Origin: UBA10649 sp963700745
Lineage (GTDB): Bacteria; Actinomycetota; Actinomycetes; S36-B12
NCBI GenBank assembly: GCA_963700745.1
Contig: CAVOYT010000003.1
Coordinates: 186,001 to 250,000 of the forward strand
Length of the DNA stretch: 64,000 bases
Direction of reading: 5' to 3'
Part shown: positions 49,942 through 58,509 of the stretch, piece by piece
Position numbering within the stretch: the first letter of the stretch is position 1
Layout: every line of letters begins with the position of its first letter
The notes under the pieces: model-generated
Databases searched by the model: none
What the model saw: the letters and a program-made list of their open reading frames with translations, nothing else
What the model was told of the DNA's origin: nothing
Program-made: the position numbers and the translations under genes

Positions 49942-50017
49942 CACGAGCCGCGATCCTGCCACACTTCTCCGGTGTCCACGCCCGACGACCGTCCAACGCA
50001 CGGACCGGCTCTCGCGC

Positions 50018-51275
50018 ATGCGGATCGACATAAGTCCGCTTCGGACCTCGCGCGACTTCCGACTCATCTTCGCCAGCGGGCTGGTCACCTACCTCGGTTC
50101 GATGATCACCTACGTGGCGCTTCCGTTCCAGGTCGCGCAGCTAACCGGCTCGTTCCTCGCCGTCGGTCTCATCGGGCTCGCCGAACTCGTGCCACTTGTC
50201 CTGTTCGGGCTCTACGGCGGGGCACTGGCGGATGCCGTCGATCGACGCGTGATGGTGATCGCCACCGAGGCCGCCTCGGCCGCGCTGGTCGCGGCGCTGC
50301 TGGTGAACAGCCTGCTCCCCTCGCCGCAGGTGTGGGTCCTGTACATCGTCGCCATGCTGCTCGCGGCCGTCGATGGGCTGCAGCGCCCATCGCTCGAGGC
50401 CATGATCCCGCGCGTCGTCGCGCACGATCAGTTGGCAGCGGCCGCCGCACTCACGTCCATCAGGTGGCAGCTCGGCAGCATCCTCGGGCCAGCCATCGGC
50501 GGACTGCTCCTGAGCGCTGGCGGCGCAGTCGCCGCATACGGCGTGGACGTCACCACGTTCCTGATCTCCGTCGTCCTGCTGTGGCGGCTTCGGAGCATCC
50601 GTGCCGAACGAACCGATGATGAGCGCCCATCGCTGCGTCACGTCGCCGCAGGCGTCCGTTACGCATGGAGTCGCAAGGATCTCCTGGGCACCTACGCCGT
50701 CGATCTGATCGCGATGACCTTCGCATTCCCGTACGCGCTCTTCCCGTTCCTCGCCGAGGACCTCGGTGCGCCGTGGGCGCTGGGCTTGCTGTACTCGGCC
50801 GGCGCAGTGGGTTCACTCGTTGTCACGCTCACCAGCGGTTGGACATCCTCGGTCCATCGACACGGCCGCGCGATCGTGATCTCCGCCGCGTTGTGGGGCG
50901 TGGGCATCGGCCTCGTCGGTGTCACCGACTCACTGTGGTGGGTACTCCTCTTCCTGACCGTTCGCCGGTGGCGCCGACATGGTCAGCGGCATCTTCCGCA
51001 GTGTCATGTGGAATCAGACCATCCCCGACGAGATGCGCGGACGGATGGCCGGTATCGAACTTCTGAGCTACTCAATCGGACCACTTCTCGGACAGGTGCG
51101 CAGCAGCACGGCAGCATCGCTAACGTCGCTGCGCATGTCCTTCCTCTCCGGAGGAATCCTGTGCGTCGTCGGTGTTGGCATCGCCGCAATTGCGTTGCCA
51201 ACCATGTGGAAGTACGACGATCGCACAAGCCCGGAAGCGCAACGACAACGCGAACAACGACGACAGCATGAGTGA
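50018..51275 (+). CDS. MFS transporter (MdtG/EntS-like, DHA3-type), frame-disrupted
   Basis: This is a membrane exporter with about 12 helices. It begins MRIDISPLRTSRDFRLIFAS, has GGALADAVDRRVMVI as motif A, and continues with IRWQLGSILGPAIGGLLL. An extra C near 50963 (GTTCGCC) shifts the frame; the end then reads through MVSGIFRSVMWNQTIPDEMR to 51275. Corrected length is about 418 residues. The group includes siderophore and macrolide exporters, and specificity is unknown. Confidence 0.85.
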
Positions 51276-51279
51276 CATG

Positions 51280-51305
51280 TGCATCACTGACGTGCGCGTG
51301 ATGCA
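51280..51305. promoter_or_regulatory. Inverted repeat after the MFS gene
   Basis: TGCATCAC (51280-51287) and GTGATGCA (51298-51305) are exact inverted arms around ten bases. It could be an operator for the histone-like gene downstream or a weak terminator of the MFS gene. Confidence 0.4.
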
Positions 51306-51363
51306 TCGACACGCAACGTCGCAGCGTCGCGGATGCCTTTGCCTTATGCACGATGCTCTGTCA

Positions 51364-51400
51364 GAGTTGTAACCAGGGAACTCTGCAACGGAGCAGAGTT
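51364..51400 (+). promoter_or_regulatory. Two mutually exclusive hairpins in the leader of the histone-like gene
   Basis: The middle segment AACTCT (51379-51384) can pair back with AGAGTT (51364-51369) or forward, as AACTCTGC, with GCAGAGTT (51393-51400). The forward stem is 8 bp with a six-base loop and ends 11 bases before the GGGAGG ribosome site. The arrangement is like an attenuator, but no ligand or leader peptide is evident. Confidence 0.4.
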
Positions 51401-51419
51401 CGACGACACGGGAGGCAAC

Positions 51420-51935
51420 GTGGCGGTCGCAAAGAAGACTGCACGCAAGGCGCCGGCCAAGAAGGCGGCACCGCGCAAGGCTGCTGCCAAGAAGGCACCG
51501 GCCCGCAAGACAGTCGCAAAGAAGGCACCGGCCAAGAAGGCTGCTGCCAAGAAGGCACCCGCGCGCAAGGCTGCTGCCAAGAAGGCACCAGCGCGCAAGG
51601 CACCCGCCAAGAAGGCCGCCGCCAAGAAGGCACCGGCCCGCAAGGCACCCGCGCGCAAGACTGCTGCCAAGAAGGCACCAGCGCGCAAGGCACCCGCCAA
51701 GAAGGCCGCCGCCAAGAAGGCACCGGCCCGCAAGGCACCCGCGCGCAAGACTGCTGCCAAGAAGGCACCAGCGCGCAAGGCACCCGCCAAGAAGGCCGCC
51801 GCCAAGAAGGCACCGGCCCGCAAGGCACCCGCGCGCAAGGCTGCTGCCAAGAAGGCACCAGCGCGCAAGGCACCCGCGCGCAAGACTGCTGCCAAGAAGG
51901 CACCAGCGCGCAAGGCACCCGCGCGCAAGCGCTAG
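51420..51935 (+). CDS. Histone H1-like Lys/Ala/Pro/Arg repeat protein
   Basis: The 171-residue product is made almost only of Lys, Ala, Pro and Arg, in units such as AAKKAPARKAPAKKA. It is extremely basic and surely unfolded, like the tails of eukaryotic H1, of mycobacterial HupB and of other bacterial H1-like proteins. No HU domain precedes it, so it stands alone. DNA binding or nucleoid compaction is the natural inference. GTG 51420 follows GGGAGGCAAC. The gene carries 90-bp tandem repeats, and its length may vary between strains or be mis-assembled. A strong terminator follows. Confidence 0.8.
   Translation: MAVAKKTARKAPAKKAAPRKAAAKKAPARKTVAKKAPAKKAAAKKAPARKAAAKKAPARKAPAKKAAAKKAPARKAPARKTAAKKAPARKAPAKKAAAKKAPARKAPARKTAAKKAPARKAPAKKAAAKKAPARKAPARKAAAKKAPARKAPARKTAAKKAPARKAPARKR
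51571..51876 (+). repeat. 90-bp tandem repeat inside the histone-like gene
   Basis: The block starting CTGCTGCCAAGAAGGCACCA recurs at 51571, 51661, 51751 and 51841: three full 90-bp units nearly identical in DNA and a fourth cut after 36 bases. Each codes 30 residues. Near-identity at synonymous sites points to recent expansion. Confidence 0.9.
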
Positions 51936-51958
51936 GCACGTGCTCGTCACACGACGAG

Positions 51959-51996
51959 ATGAAGGGGCCCGCACCGGATGGTGCGGGCCCCTTCAT
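51959..51996 (+). terminator. Strong intrinsic terminator, 17-bp perfect stem
   Basis: ATGAAGGGGCCCGCACC pairs perfectly with its complement at 51980-51996 around a GGAT loop. It lies 24 bases after the histone-like gene stop and faces the convergent small gene at 52041, so it may serve both. Confidence 0.88.
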
Positions 51997-52040
51997 GTTG
52001 CCTCGTTCGATGGTCGCGCATCCACGCGACCGCTACCCGG

Positions 52041-52200
52041 CTAGTCGTCGCCAGCGTCGTACGCCTCGTTGCGCTCGTGGGCCAGCTGCAGCGCGTGCTC
52101 GGCTTCGGCTTCGGTGTCGTAGGGACCCATGCGCTCCGCATTCGCGCAACCGTCCTGCGGTTCCACCTTCTGATGGACCAGGCAGTAGTACCAGCTCATG
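52041..52200 (-). CDS. Small conserved actinobacterial protein, 52 aa
   Basis: The product begins MSWYYCLVHQKVEPQDGC, continues with MGPYDTEAEAEHAL and ends in acidic residues. The ATG at 52200 follows GGGAGCG, and an upstream in-frame extension to 52331 is less likely. Two Cys (residues 6 and 18) could bind metal. The segment YDTEAEAEHALQLAHERN looks like a short helical SPOR-like or address motif. I recall similar small proteins in actinobacteria but no function. Confidence 0.6.
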
Positions 52201-52282
52201 AACGCTCCCGTCGTCGTCGGGCGGTTCGACCGCTCCGTCATCCCCAAACATAGCGACCCCTGCACGGATCTAGACTCCCCCC

Positions 52283-53158
52283 ATGACCACTGCCCACCGC
52301 GAATCGCTGACGCCGGGGAAAGTGTCATCACTTCGATCGGTTCCGATGCACATCGCGCGACCCGAGTACGTCGGAAAGGCCGCCCCGACGCCGTACGCCG
52401 GGCCCGAACGCAAGGACGATGAGACGATCGCGGCCATGCGCGTCGCCGGGCGACTCGCGGCAGATGCGCTGGCCGAGGTGGGTCGCGCGATTCGACCCGG
52501 TGTCACCACCGACGAGCTCGACCGGATCGGCCACGAGTTCCTCTGCGACCACGACGCCTACCCCTCGACCTTGGGCTACCGGGGTTTCCCGAAGTCGCTC
52601 TGCACGTCACTCAATGAGGTGATCTGCCACGGCATTCCGGACACCACGGTTCTCGAGGACGGCGACATCTGCAACATCGACATCACGGCATTCATCGGAG
52701 GCGTCCACGGCGACACGAACGCCACGTTCCTCGTCGGCGACGTGGAAGAGGACGTCCGGTTGCTGGTCGAGCGGACCAAGGAGGCGACCCGGCGAGCGAT
52801 CAAGGCCGTGGTGCCCGGGCGACCCATCAGCGTCATCGGACGCGTGATCGAGAGCTACGCCCGCCGGTTCGACTACGGCGTCGTCCGCGACTTCACCGGC
52901 CACGGCATCGGTACGTCGTTCCATACCGGACTGGTGATCCCGCACTATGACGATCCCGGACTCACGACGCTGATGGAGCCGGGCATGACATTCACCATCG
53001 AGCCGATGATCACGCTGGGAACCCACGACTACGACATCTGGGATGACACGTGGACTGTGGTCACGAAGGATCGCCGGTGGACGGCCCAGTTCGAGCACAC
53101 GCTCCTGGTCACTGGCACGGGCTCGCGAAATCCTCACACTCCCGACCGGCACCGATGA
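52283..53158 (+). CDS. map: Methionine aminopeptidase type I
   Basis: This enzyme removes the initiator methionine from nascent proteins. The 291-residue protein has an N-terminal extension of about 40 residues, then the pita-bread domain. The metal-site motifs are DICNIDITAFIGGVHGDT (two Asp), GHGIGTSFHTG (His), FTIEPMI (Glu) and QFEHTLLV (Glu), so all five ligands are present. Actinobacteria often carry two map genes; the extension suggests the MapB/Map-1c type. The frame is intact. The polyphosphate glucokinase gene follows 13 bases on. Confidence 0.92.
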   Translation: MTTAHRESLTPGKVSSLRSVPMHIARPEYVGKAAPTPYAGPERKDDETIAAMRVAGRLAADALAEVGRAIRPGVTTDELDRIGHEFLCDHDAYPSTLGYRGFPKSLCTSLNEVICHGIPDTTVLEDGDICNIDITAFIGGVHGDTNATFLVGDVEEDVRLLVERTKEATRRAIKAVVPGRPISVIGRVIESYARRFDYGVVRDFTGHGIGTSFHTGLVIPHYDDPGLTTLMEPGMTFTIEPMITLGTHDYDIWDDTWTVVTKDRRWTAQFEHTLLVTGTGSRNPHTPDRHR

Positions 53159-53171
53159 GGGGAACTGGTAG

Positions 53172-53945
53172 ATGACCAAGGCGAAGACGGAGACGATCTG
53201 GCCATCCGACGTCCTGACCCTGTCGATCGACATCGGCGGGTCGGGAGTCAAGGCATCGATCGTCAATGCGCAGGGCCTCATGACGACTGATCGGGTGCGG
53301 GTCGACACGCCCTACCCGTGCCCTCCCGACCGACTCGTCGAGACCGTCATCGACCTGGTCGCCCCGTTCCTCGACGTGCATCGGGTGTCCGTCGGCTTCC
53401 CGGGCCTGGTCAGGCACGGGCACGTCATCGAGGTGCCGTCCCTGTCGCGACGTGAGTACGGCGGCGAGCGCGACCACGAACTCGCGGAGGCCTGGCACGG
53501 CTTCGACCTCGCGCACGCTCTCGCACAGTCCTTCCAGCTGCCCACCAAGGTCGTCAACGATGCCGACATGCAGGGGTGCGCGGTCGTTCAAGGGCAGGGA
53601 CTGGAGTTCGTCATGACGCTGGGCACCGGGGTGGGCACCGCGCTCTTCAACGACGGCACGCTGCTGCCGCACCTCGAGCTCTCCCATGGACCCTTCCGCG
53701 ATGGCCTGGACTTCGACATCGCTCTCGGCAATGCCCAGCGCAAGGAGATCGGCAAGGAGCGCTGGGCCAAGCGCGTGCGCAAGGCCGTCGCCGCCTTCGA
53801 CGACATGCTGTACTTCGACCACCTCTATGTCGGTGGCGGCAACGCCAAGCACCTGTCCCCCGCCGACATCGGCACGAAGGGCGAGATCGTGCCCAACACG
53901 TCCGGCATCCTCGGTGGCGTGCGCGTGTGGGACCTGGACGCCTGA
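53172..53945 (+). CDS. ppgK: Polyphosphate glucokinase (ROK family)
   Basis: PpgK phosphorylates glucose using polyphosphate or ATP, a trait of actinobacteria. The 257-residue protein has the phosphate-binding motif SIDIGGSGVKASIV. VSVGFPGLVRHGHV follows, then the catalytic Asp in VVNDADMQGCAV and GTGVGTALF. The segment LELSHGPFRDGLDFD is where ROK proteins place their HExGH and zinc motifs. Here the CxCGxxGC zinc motif is absent, as in PpgK. The frame is intact. Confidence 0.88.
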   Translation: MTKAKTETIWPSDVLTLSIDIGGSGVKASIVNAQGLMTTDRVRVDTPYPCPPDRLVETVIDLVAPFLDVHRVSVGFPGLVRHGHVIEVPSLSRREYGGERDHELAEAWHGFDLAHALAQSFQLPTKVVNDADMQGCAVVQGQGLEFVMTLGTGVGTALFNDGTLLPHLELSHGPFRDGLDFDIALGNAQRKEIGKERWAKRVRKAVAAFDDMLYFDHLYVGGGNAKHLSPADIGTKGEIVPNTSGILGGVRVWDLDA

Positions 53946-54003
53946 GCAGGGTTCCTGCGTCGTTAAAGTACGTATTTCAACTAGTTCCGCTACACTCGGT
54001 GCC

Positions 54004-54489
54004 ATGACTCGATGGCTCACCGAGGACGAGCAGCGCAGCTGGCGCGCGTGGCTCTCAGCATCACTCCTTCTTCAGGATCGGCTGAACAGCGACCTGCAGG
54101 CCCAGCACGGACTCTCGATGGCGGACTACGAGATTCTCGTCCGCCTCTCCGAATCCCCCGACCGCAAGCTGCGGATGAGCACTCTCGCCGAGACCACGCT
54201 CTCCTCGCGAAGCCGCCTGTCCCATCAGATCGATCGGATGGAGAAGGCCGATCTGGTCGAGCGCCAGTCCTGCGAGGATGACCGCAGAGGCGCCTTCGCC
54301 GCCTTGACGGAGTCTGGCTGGAACACGCTCGTGGCTGCCGCCCCGGATCACGTGGCCAGCGTGCGCGAGCACCTCGTCGACCAGCTCACGACCCGCGAGT
54401 TCGCGGCCCTGGGCGGGGCCTGCCAGAAGGTGGCCGATCACCTCACCGCCGAGGCCGACGGCCTGAGTCGACGACGCACCACGGGCTGA
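54004..54489 (+). CDS. MarR family transcriptional regulator (first copy)
   Basis: The 161-residue winged-helix regulator has the recognition region STLAETTLSSRSRLSHQIDRMEKADLVER and the wing CEDDRRGAFAALTESG. Bases 53946-54003 hold AT-rich sequence unlike the surroundings, with TACACT at 53991-53996 as a plausible -10 element 8 bases before the ATG, suggesting a near-leaderless message. It is convergent with the membrane protein gene and about 650 bases from a second MarR gene. Confidence 0.87.
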   Translation: MTRWLTEDEQRSWRAWLSASLLLQDRLNSDLQAQHGLSMADYEILVRLSESPDRKLRMSTLAETTLSSRSRLSHQIDRMEKADLVERQSCEDDRRGAFAALTESGWNTLVAAAPDHVASVREHLVDQLTTREFAALGGACQKVADHLTAEADGLSRRRTTG

Positions 54490-55038
54490 CACCGCCCTCG
54501 CGGCGAGCGCCACGAGCAGGCCGGTGACGAGCAGCCAGGATCCCCAGCTCAGGACGACCTTCACGGCCGATCCGGCCTGCAGGACAGACGCGGCCCAGAG
54601 CGCCTCGCCAGGCCCCACGGTGATGAGCACCCACGCCGCCGCGTTCTCGAGGTAGTCGCCGAGAGCAGCAGCGAGCGGGAGAAGGGCCAACCACGCGGCA
54701 CGAGGCATGATCCGCTGCAGCAGGAACGCGAGCACGACCATGAGGAACAGGGCTCCGGCCGCGGGATAGAGCAGGTCGACGATCTGCAGGTCCCGGTAGG
54801 CGACGAGACCGGACTCCCCGCAGCCCTCCACGAACGCGGTTGTCTCGGCGACGCTCGGTGCAAAGGCCACGTCGGGCGCCGGGACCCCGCAGGCCTCGGC
54901 CACGGCGGCCAGCGAGAACCGACCGGGCCACGCGAAGAGCACGGCAGCCAGCCCGAGCCACAAGGCCCCAGAGGCGACGAACAGCGGGCGACGTGCGAGT
55001 CGTCTGGATATTGAGTTCAAGCGTTCCGTCGTGGTCAC
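54443..55038 (-). CDS. Multi-helix membrane protein of unknown function, 3' end uncertain
   Basis: GTG 55038 follows AGAAGGAG. The protein has a helix at LFVASGALWLGLAAVLFAW, a loop with two Cys (EACGV, EGCGE), and three further helices (LYPAAGALFLMVVLAFLL; AAWLALLPLAAALGDYLEN; VVLSWGSWLLVTGLLVALAA). The written frame runs on to 54061 across the whole MarR gene, which is implausible; with one indel near 54490 it ends at 54443. It lies between two MarR genes and shares a promoter region with the second. I do not recognise the family. Confidence 0.6.
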
Positions 55039-55089
55039 GATCACTCCTTCTGGTCGGCCCATCGGTCGATGGGCCTGCGCCGTCGGTAT

Positions 55090-55130
55090 TACTACGTTTT
55101 CGCAGTACTTTAGATACTACGATCTCGTAG
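55090..55130. promoter_or_regulatory. Paired palindromes, probable MarR operators
   Basis: TACTACG, TTTT, CGCAGTA (55090-55107, one mismatch) and CTACGATCTCGTAG (55117-55130, perfect 6-bp arms) lie in an AT-rich gap between the divergent membrane-protein and MarR genes. Both share the half-site CTACG/CGTAG, as expected for two binding sites of one dimeric regulator. Confidence 0.6.
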
Positions 55131-55145
55131 GAGTACAGTCAAGTC

Positions 55146-55613
55146 ATGACCACTTCCACCAGCGGGTCCGCAACCAACGTGCTGTTCGACACCTGGCTGC
55201 TGTCGCGATCAGCGACCGCCCTCCTCGATGCCGCGCTCGAGCCGTCTGGCCTCACGGCAGACGAGTTCGCGGTGTACTCCGTGCTGAGCGCCGACCCGCT
55301 CACACCGAGCGAGCTTGCGGAGTGGATGGCGGCGCCCCTGACCACCGTGTCCAGCTACGTCAAGCGCTTCGAGGCCCGAGGACATGTCCGCCGCGTCGCG
55401 AACGCGGAGGATCGTCGCTCCTACCGGCTGACCCTGACCCCGCAGGGAATGAAGGCGCACGAGCGCGCGGGCATGCAGTTCCTTCCGGTCCTCGGCGCCG
55501 TCGAATCGGCACTCGGGAGATCGGCGTCGACCGTGACCCGGGCGTTGGAGACCCTGCAGCGGGCACTTGACGAGGTTCGCGGCGATGCGGGCGGGGGACG
55601 AGCCAGCCTGTAA
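55146..55613 (+). CDS. MarR family transcriptional regulator (second copy)
   Basis: The 155-residue protein has the winged-helix core LTPSELAEWMAAPLTTVSSYVKRFEARGHV and the wing NAEDRRSYRLTLTPQG. It is divergent from the membrane-protein gene, and the gap holds two palindromes sharing a half-site, so autoregulation plus control of the membrane protein is likely. Its last 18 bases are antisense to the 3' end of rnpB. Confidence 0.85.
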   Translation: MTTSTSGSATNVLFDTWLLSRSATALLDAALEPSGLTADEFAVYSVLSADPLTPSELAEWMAAPLTTVSSYVKRFEARGHVRRVANAEDRRSYRLTLTPQGMKAHERAGMQFLPVLGAVESALGRSASTVTRALETLQRALDEVRGDAGGGRASL

Positions 55614-55981
55614 GCCGGATTCTGTGATCAGCCGAGGCTGACCGGTGATCATCCATCTGCGACCGCTGTTGCCAGCGGCCTGGTGCGGTCTACCCGCAGG
55701 CATCGAGCGGGCCGCTCGCCTGCGCAGGTGATCCGGTCCTTGCGGACCGGTCGACCCTTTTGACCTTGCTCCGGGTGGGGTTTACCGAGCCGTCGCAGTC
55801 ACCTGCGGCGCTGGTGGTCTCTTACACCACCGTTTCACCCTTGCCGGATCGCTCCTGGCGGTCTGTTCTCTGTGGCACTGTCCCGCGGGTCACCCCGGGT
55901 GGGCGTTACCCACCACCCTGCCCTGTGGAGTCCGGACTTTCCTCGGCACCGAAGCGCCGCGATCACCCGGCTGGCTCGTCC
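55596..55981 (-). ncRNA. rnpB: RNase P RNA (rnpB), bacterial type A
   Basis: This is the catalytic RNA that trims tRNA 5' leaders. Read on the minus strand it starts GGACGAGCCAGCC and ends GGCTGGCTCGTCC, the two halves of helix P1. Near the 5' end is GAGGAAAGTCCGGACTCCAC, the conserved P3/P4 CR-I region. Near the 3' end is ACAGAATCCGGCTTAC, the matching P4 strand. The length of about 386 nt suits the actinobacterial type A RNA. The 3' terminal stem overlaps the end of the convergent MarR gene. Confidence 0.95.
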
Positions 55982-56014
55982 AACCGACAGGGTAGGGCCG
56001 CAGGTGCCGCCGTG

Positions 56015-56875
56015 TCACGCCGCCGCCTTCTCCGCGATCAGGGTGAACATGATCGGCAGCGGCTCGGCTGGCCCGCCGTCGAGACCGACGCCGACCCGCA
56101 GTCGGAACAGGCCGTCGTCCTCGCGGGTGAGCAGGGTGCCGCGCGGATCGAACGGGGCCGCGATGTGCTCATCGAGCCTGACGATCGCCATTCCCGCTGC
56201 CAAGCGCAGCGTTCACCGTCTCGCCCAGCGACCAGCCGTACTGGTCGATCGACCACGCCAGGTCCGCGTCCGGGTTGGCGTACGACCCCGTCCCCTCGTA
56301 GTGACGCACGCCGTCGTTGGCGTAGGGGAAGTCCATGACGAGCGGCTCGATCGTCTCCGGCATGCACAGCAGCGGATGCAGCTCGACCAGGACCAGCCGG
56401 CCGCCGGGCCGCAGCAGCGCCATCGCGCCCGCGCATCCAGGCCTCGAGGTCGGCGATCCAGGAGATCACCCCGACGGTCGCGTACACGAGGTCGAACCGA
56501 CCATGGGAGCGCGCATGCTGCGGGCGACTCGAGCTCCTGCGAGTCAGCCACCACCGTGTGGACGTCGACCCCGCACATGCTCGGCGAGCTCCGCGCAGGC
56601 GCATGCAGCGCCGTGGGCGAGAAGTCGAAGGCCGTGACGTGCGCGCCCAGGCGGGCCAGGTGGATGGAGTCGATGCCGATGTGCGACTGGACGTGGGCGA
56701 CGTTGAGGCCCGCCACGCCGCGACCGTCAGTCGCCGCCGCGACGGCGTCCGCCTCGAGTCCGCGCAGCGTCATGTCGCCGCGCACGAGCGCGGGGATGTC
56801 GTAGTAGGAGTCGTCACCGGTGCCGTGGAAGGCGGCGAGGTCCTCCCAGTGCCCGAGGTTTCCGACGGTCGCCAT
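56015..56875 (-). CDS. Class I SAM-dependent methyltransferase, frame-disrupted
   Basis: The start MATVGNLGHWEDLAAFHG leads to the SAM-binding region. In place of the classical E/DxGxGxG, the strand reads VAGLNVAHVQSHIGIDSIHLARLG, followed by GAHVTAFDFSP. Then come FDLVYATVGVISWI and LLRPGGRLVLVELHPLLCM, typical of the family. Frame changes lie near 56590, 56525, 56430 and 56205; corrected length is about 280 residues. The substrate is unknown. It is divergent from yaaA, only about 28 bases apart. Confidence 0.77.
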
Positions 56876-56903
56876 ATGCCACCCCTTCGCTAGCCTGCGC
56901 AGG

Positions 56904-57680
56904 GTGCTCATCCTGCTCCCTCCCAGCGAGGGCAAGTCGGCCCCCCTGTCGGGTCCGCCGGTCGACCTGGCGGCGCTCTCCTTCTCCGAGCTGACGAAGA
57001 CCCGGCGTCAGGTGCTGGCCGCCCTGATCAAGGTCTCGCGCGCGGACCCGAAGGAGGCGTCGGCCGTCCTGGGGCTCGGGCCGACGCAGAGCGGGGAGTT
57101 GATGGCCAACCGGGGGCTTCGGCGACATCCGTGCGCACCGGCGATCTCGGTCTACTCGGGAGTCCTGTTCGAGGCACTCGACTACGCCACGATGTCGGCT
57201 CGCCGTCGCCGGCGCCTCCGCGAGCACGTCGCCATCTCCTCCGCGCTGTGGGGACTCGTCCGGCCCGATGACCTCATCCCGGCCTACCGCCTCAGCGGTG
57301 GGGTCACGCTGCCCGGCATCGGGCCGCTCACGACGGCGTGGAAGCCCCGGTCTCGGCCGCCATCGAGGCCGCCGACGGGCTGATCGTCGACCTGCGCTCA
57401 TCCACCTACGTCGCCCTCGGGTCCGATCCCGCGGACCGCGGCACATCGGTCGGTCGCCGTACGGGTCCTGCAGGAACGCGACGGCAGGAGAACCGTGGTC
57501 AGTCACAGCAACAAGGCCACGAAGGGCCGGATCGTGCGCAGCCTCATGGACTCCCGAAGGACCGCCGACGACCCTGACGCGCTGAGGACCGACCTGACCC
57601 GCGCCGGCTTCCGAGTCGAGCCCGGCGTGTCGGGCCCAGGCCGACCGGCCGTGCTCGACGTGATCGTCGATCAGCCGTAG
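56904..57680 (+). CDS. yaaA: YaaA family peroxide-stress protein, frame-disrupted
   Basis: YaaA family members lower free iron and protect DNA during peroxide stress. The start GTG 56904 gives VLILLPPSEGKSAPL, containing the signature LPPSEGK. ISVYSGVLFEALDY and RPDDLIPAYRLS follow, also family motifs. The C-terminal part (VVSHSNKATKGRIVRSL) lies in another frame after changes near 57340 and 57470. Corrected length is about 258 residues. The 3' end overlaps the convergent phosphatase gene by 10 bases. Confidence 0.85.
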
Positions 57681-58509
57681 GTCCGATTGGTCGCGCTCGA
57701 GATCAGGTTCCGTGCGGGGACACCACCTCGCGCAGGTGCGCCGACTCCGCGAAGCTGAACATCGATGCGTTCCCGTCCTGGAACCAGGCCAGGGTGCTCA
57801 GCGAGCACGGCGGCAGTTCCATCCGATAGAGGCTGTCGAGCGGTGCTCCCACCGCCTCGGCTGACGAGGATCTTGATGGGCGTCACGTGCGCCACGACCA
57901 GCACCCGCTCCCCCGGATACCGCGCCACGAGCCGGCGCCTGGCGGCTGTGACGCGTCCGTTGCAGGCCGCGAACGACTCGCCGCCCGGGCGGTGCCACAT
58001 CGGTCGAGGACAGCCATTCCTCGAGCTCCCGGGCCAGCGATCGCGCACCTCGGCGAAGGTATGGCCGTCCCACTCGCCGAATCCGCACTCGGCGAAGCCG
58101 TCCTCGACCTCGACGTCCAGAGCCGAGTCGCCGCCGCAACAATCTCGGCGGTCTGCCGGGTGCGAAGCAAGGGCGAGGTCACGATCCGGTCGATGTCGCC
58201 CTGCCGGCGAGCTCGCGCGCGAGCGCCCGCGCCTGCTCCTCGCCGAGGTCCGACAGCGGGGCGTCGAACCCGCCTCGACCCGCTGAACCGCTTCTCCAGG
58301 CTCATCGCGGTCGCCCCGTGCCGAGCGAGCACCGTGTAGGTCGGCGCGCCGAGATCGGCCCAGCCCACCATCGCCTTCGGCGGCGGCTCCGCTGTGGTGA
58401 GCCCCTCCGCCACGGACCGGCTGAGCTCGACGTCGATGCTGCCGACCACGTCCTCGGCGAGGATCGTCATCCGCCGGTGCGCCGTCGATTCGTGCGATCG
58501 GGGCGTCAC
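57671..58509 (-). CDS. Histidine phosphatase family protein, frame-disrupted
   Basis: The phosphoglycerate-mutase-like fold has its catalytic motif at LARHGATAMSLEKRFSG (RHG) and a second His in VLVVAHVTPIKIL. DRIVTSPLLRTRQTAEIV is the phosphate-pocket Arg region. Several extra bases (near 58265, 58215, 58125, 58040, 58000 and 57860) scatter it over frames. The corrected span is about 275 codons. The GTG start overlaps the RNase HI stop (GTGA). In M. tuberculosis (Rv2228c) both domains are one protein acting as RNase H and acid phosphatase, so this may be one gene cut by an indel. Confidence 0.8.

Noticed and set aside
51571..51900. Regularly spaced repeats as a CRISPR array
   Set aside because: The 90-bp units are contiguous, in frame and coding; there are no unique spacers and no cas genes anywhere in the window.
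51344..51928. A 194-codon antisense frame opposite the histone-like gene (and further frames on both strands)
   Set aside because: The low-complexity repeat is open in several frames simply because its codons lack stop-forming triplets; there is no ribosome site or domain.
54061..55062. The membrane-protein frame continuing across the whole first MarR gene
   Set aside because: The part beyond about 54490 is the antisense of a well-conserved MarR domain and has no protein character.
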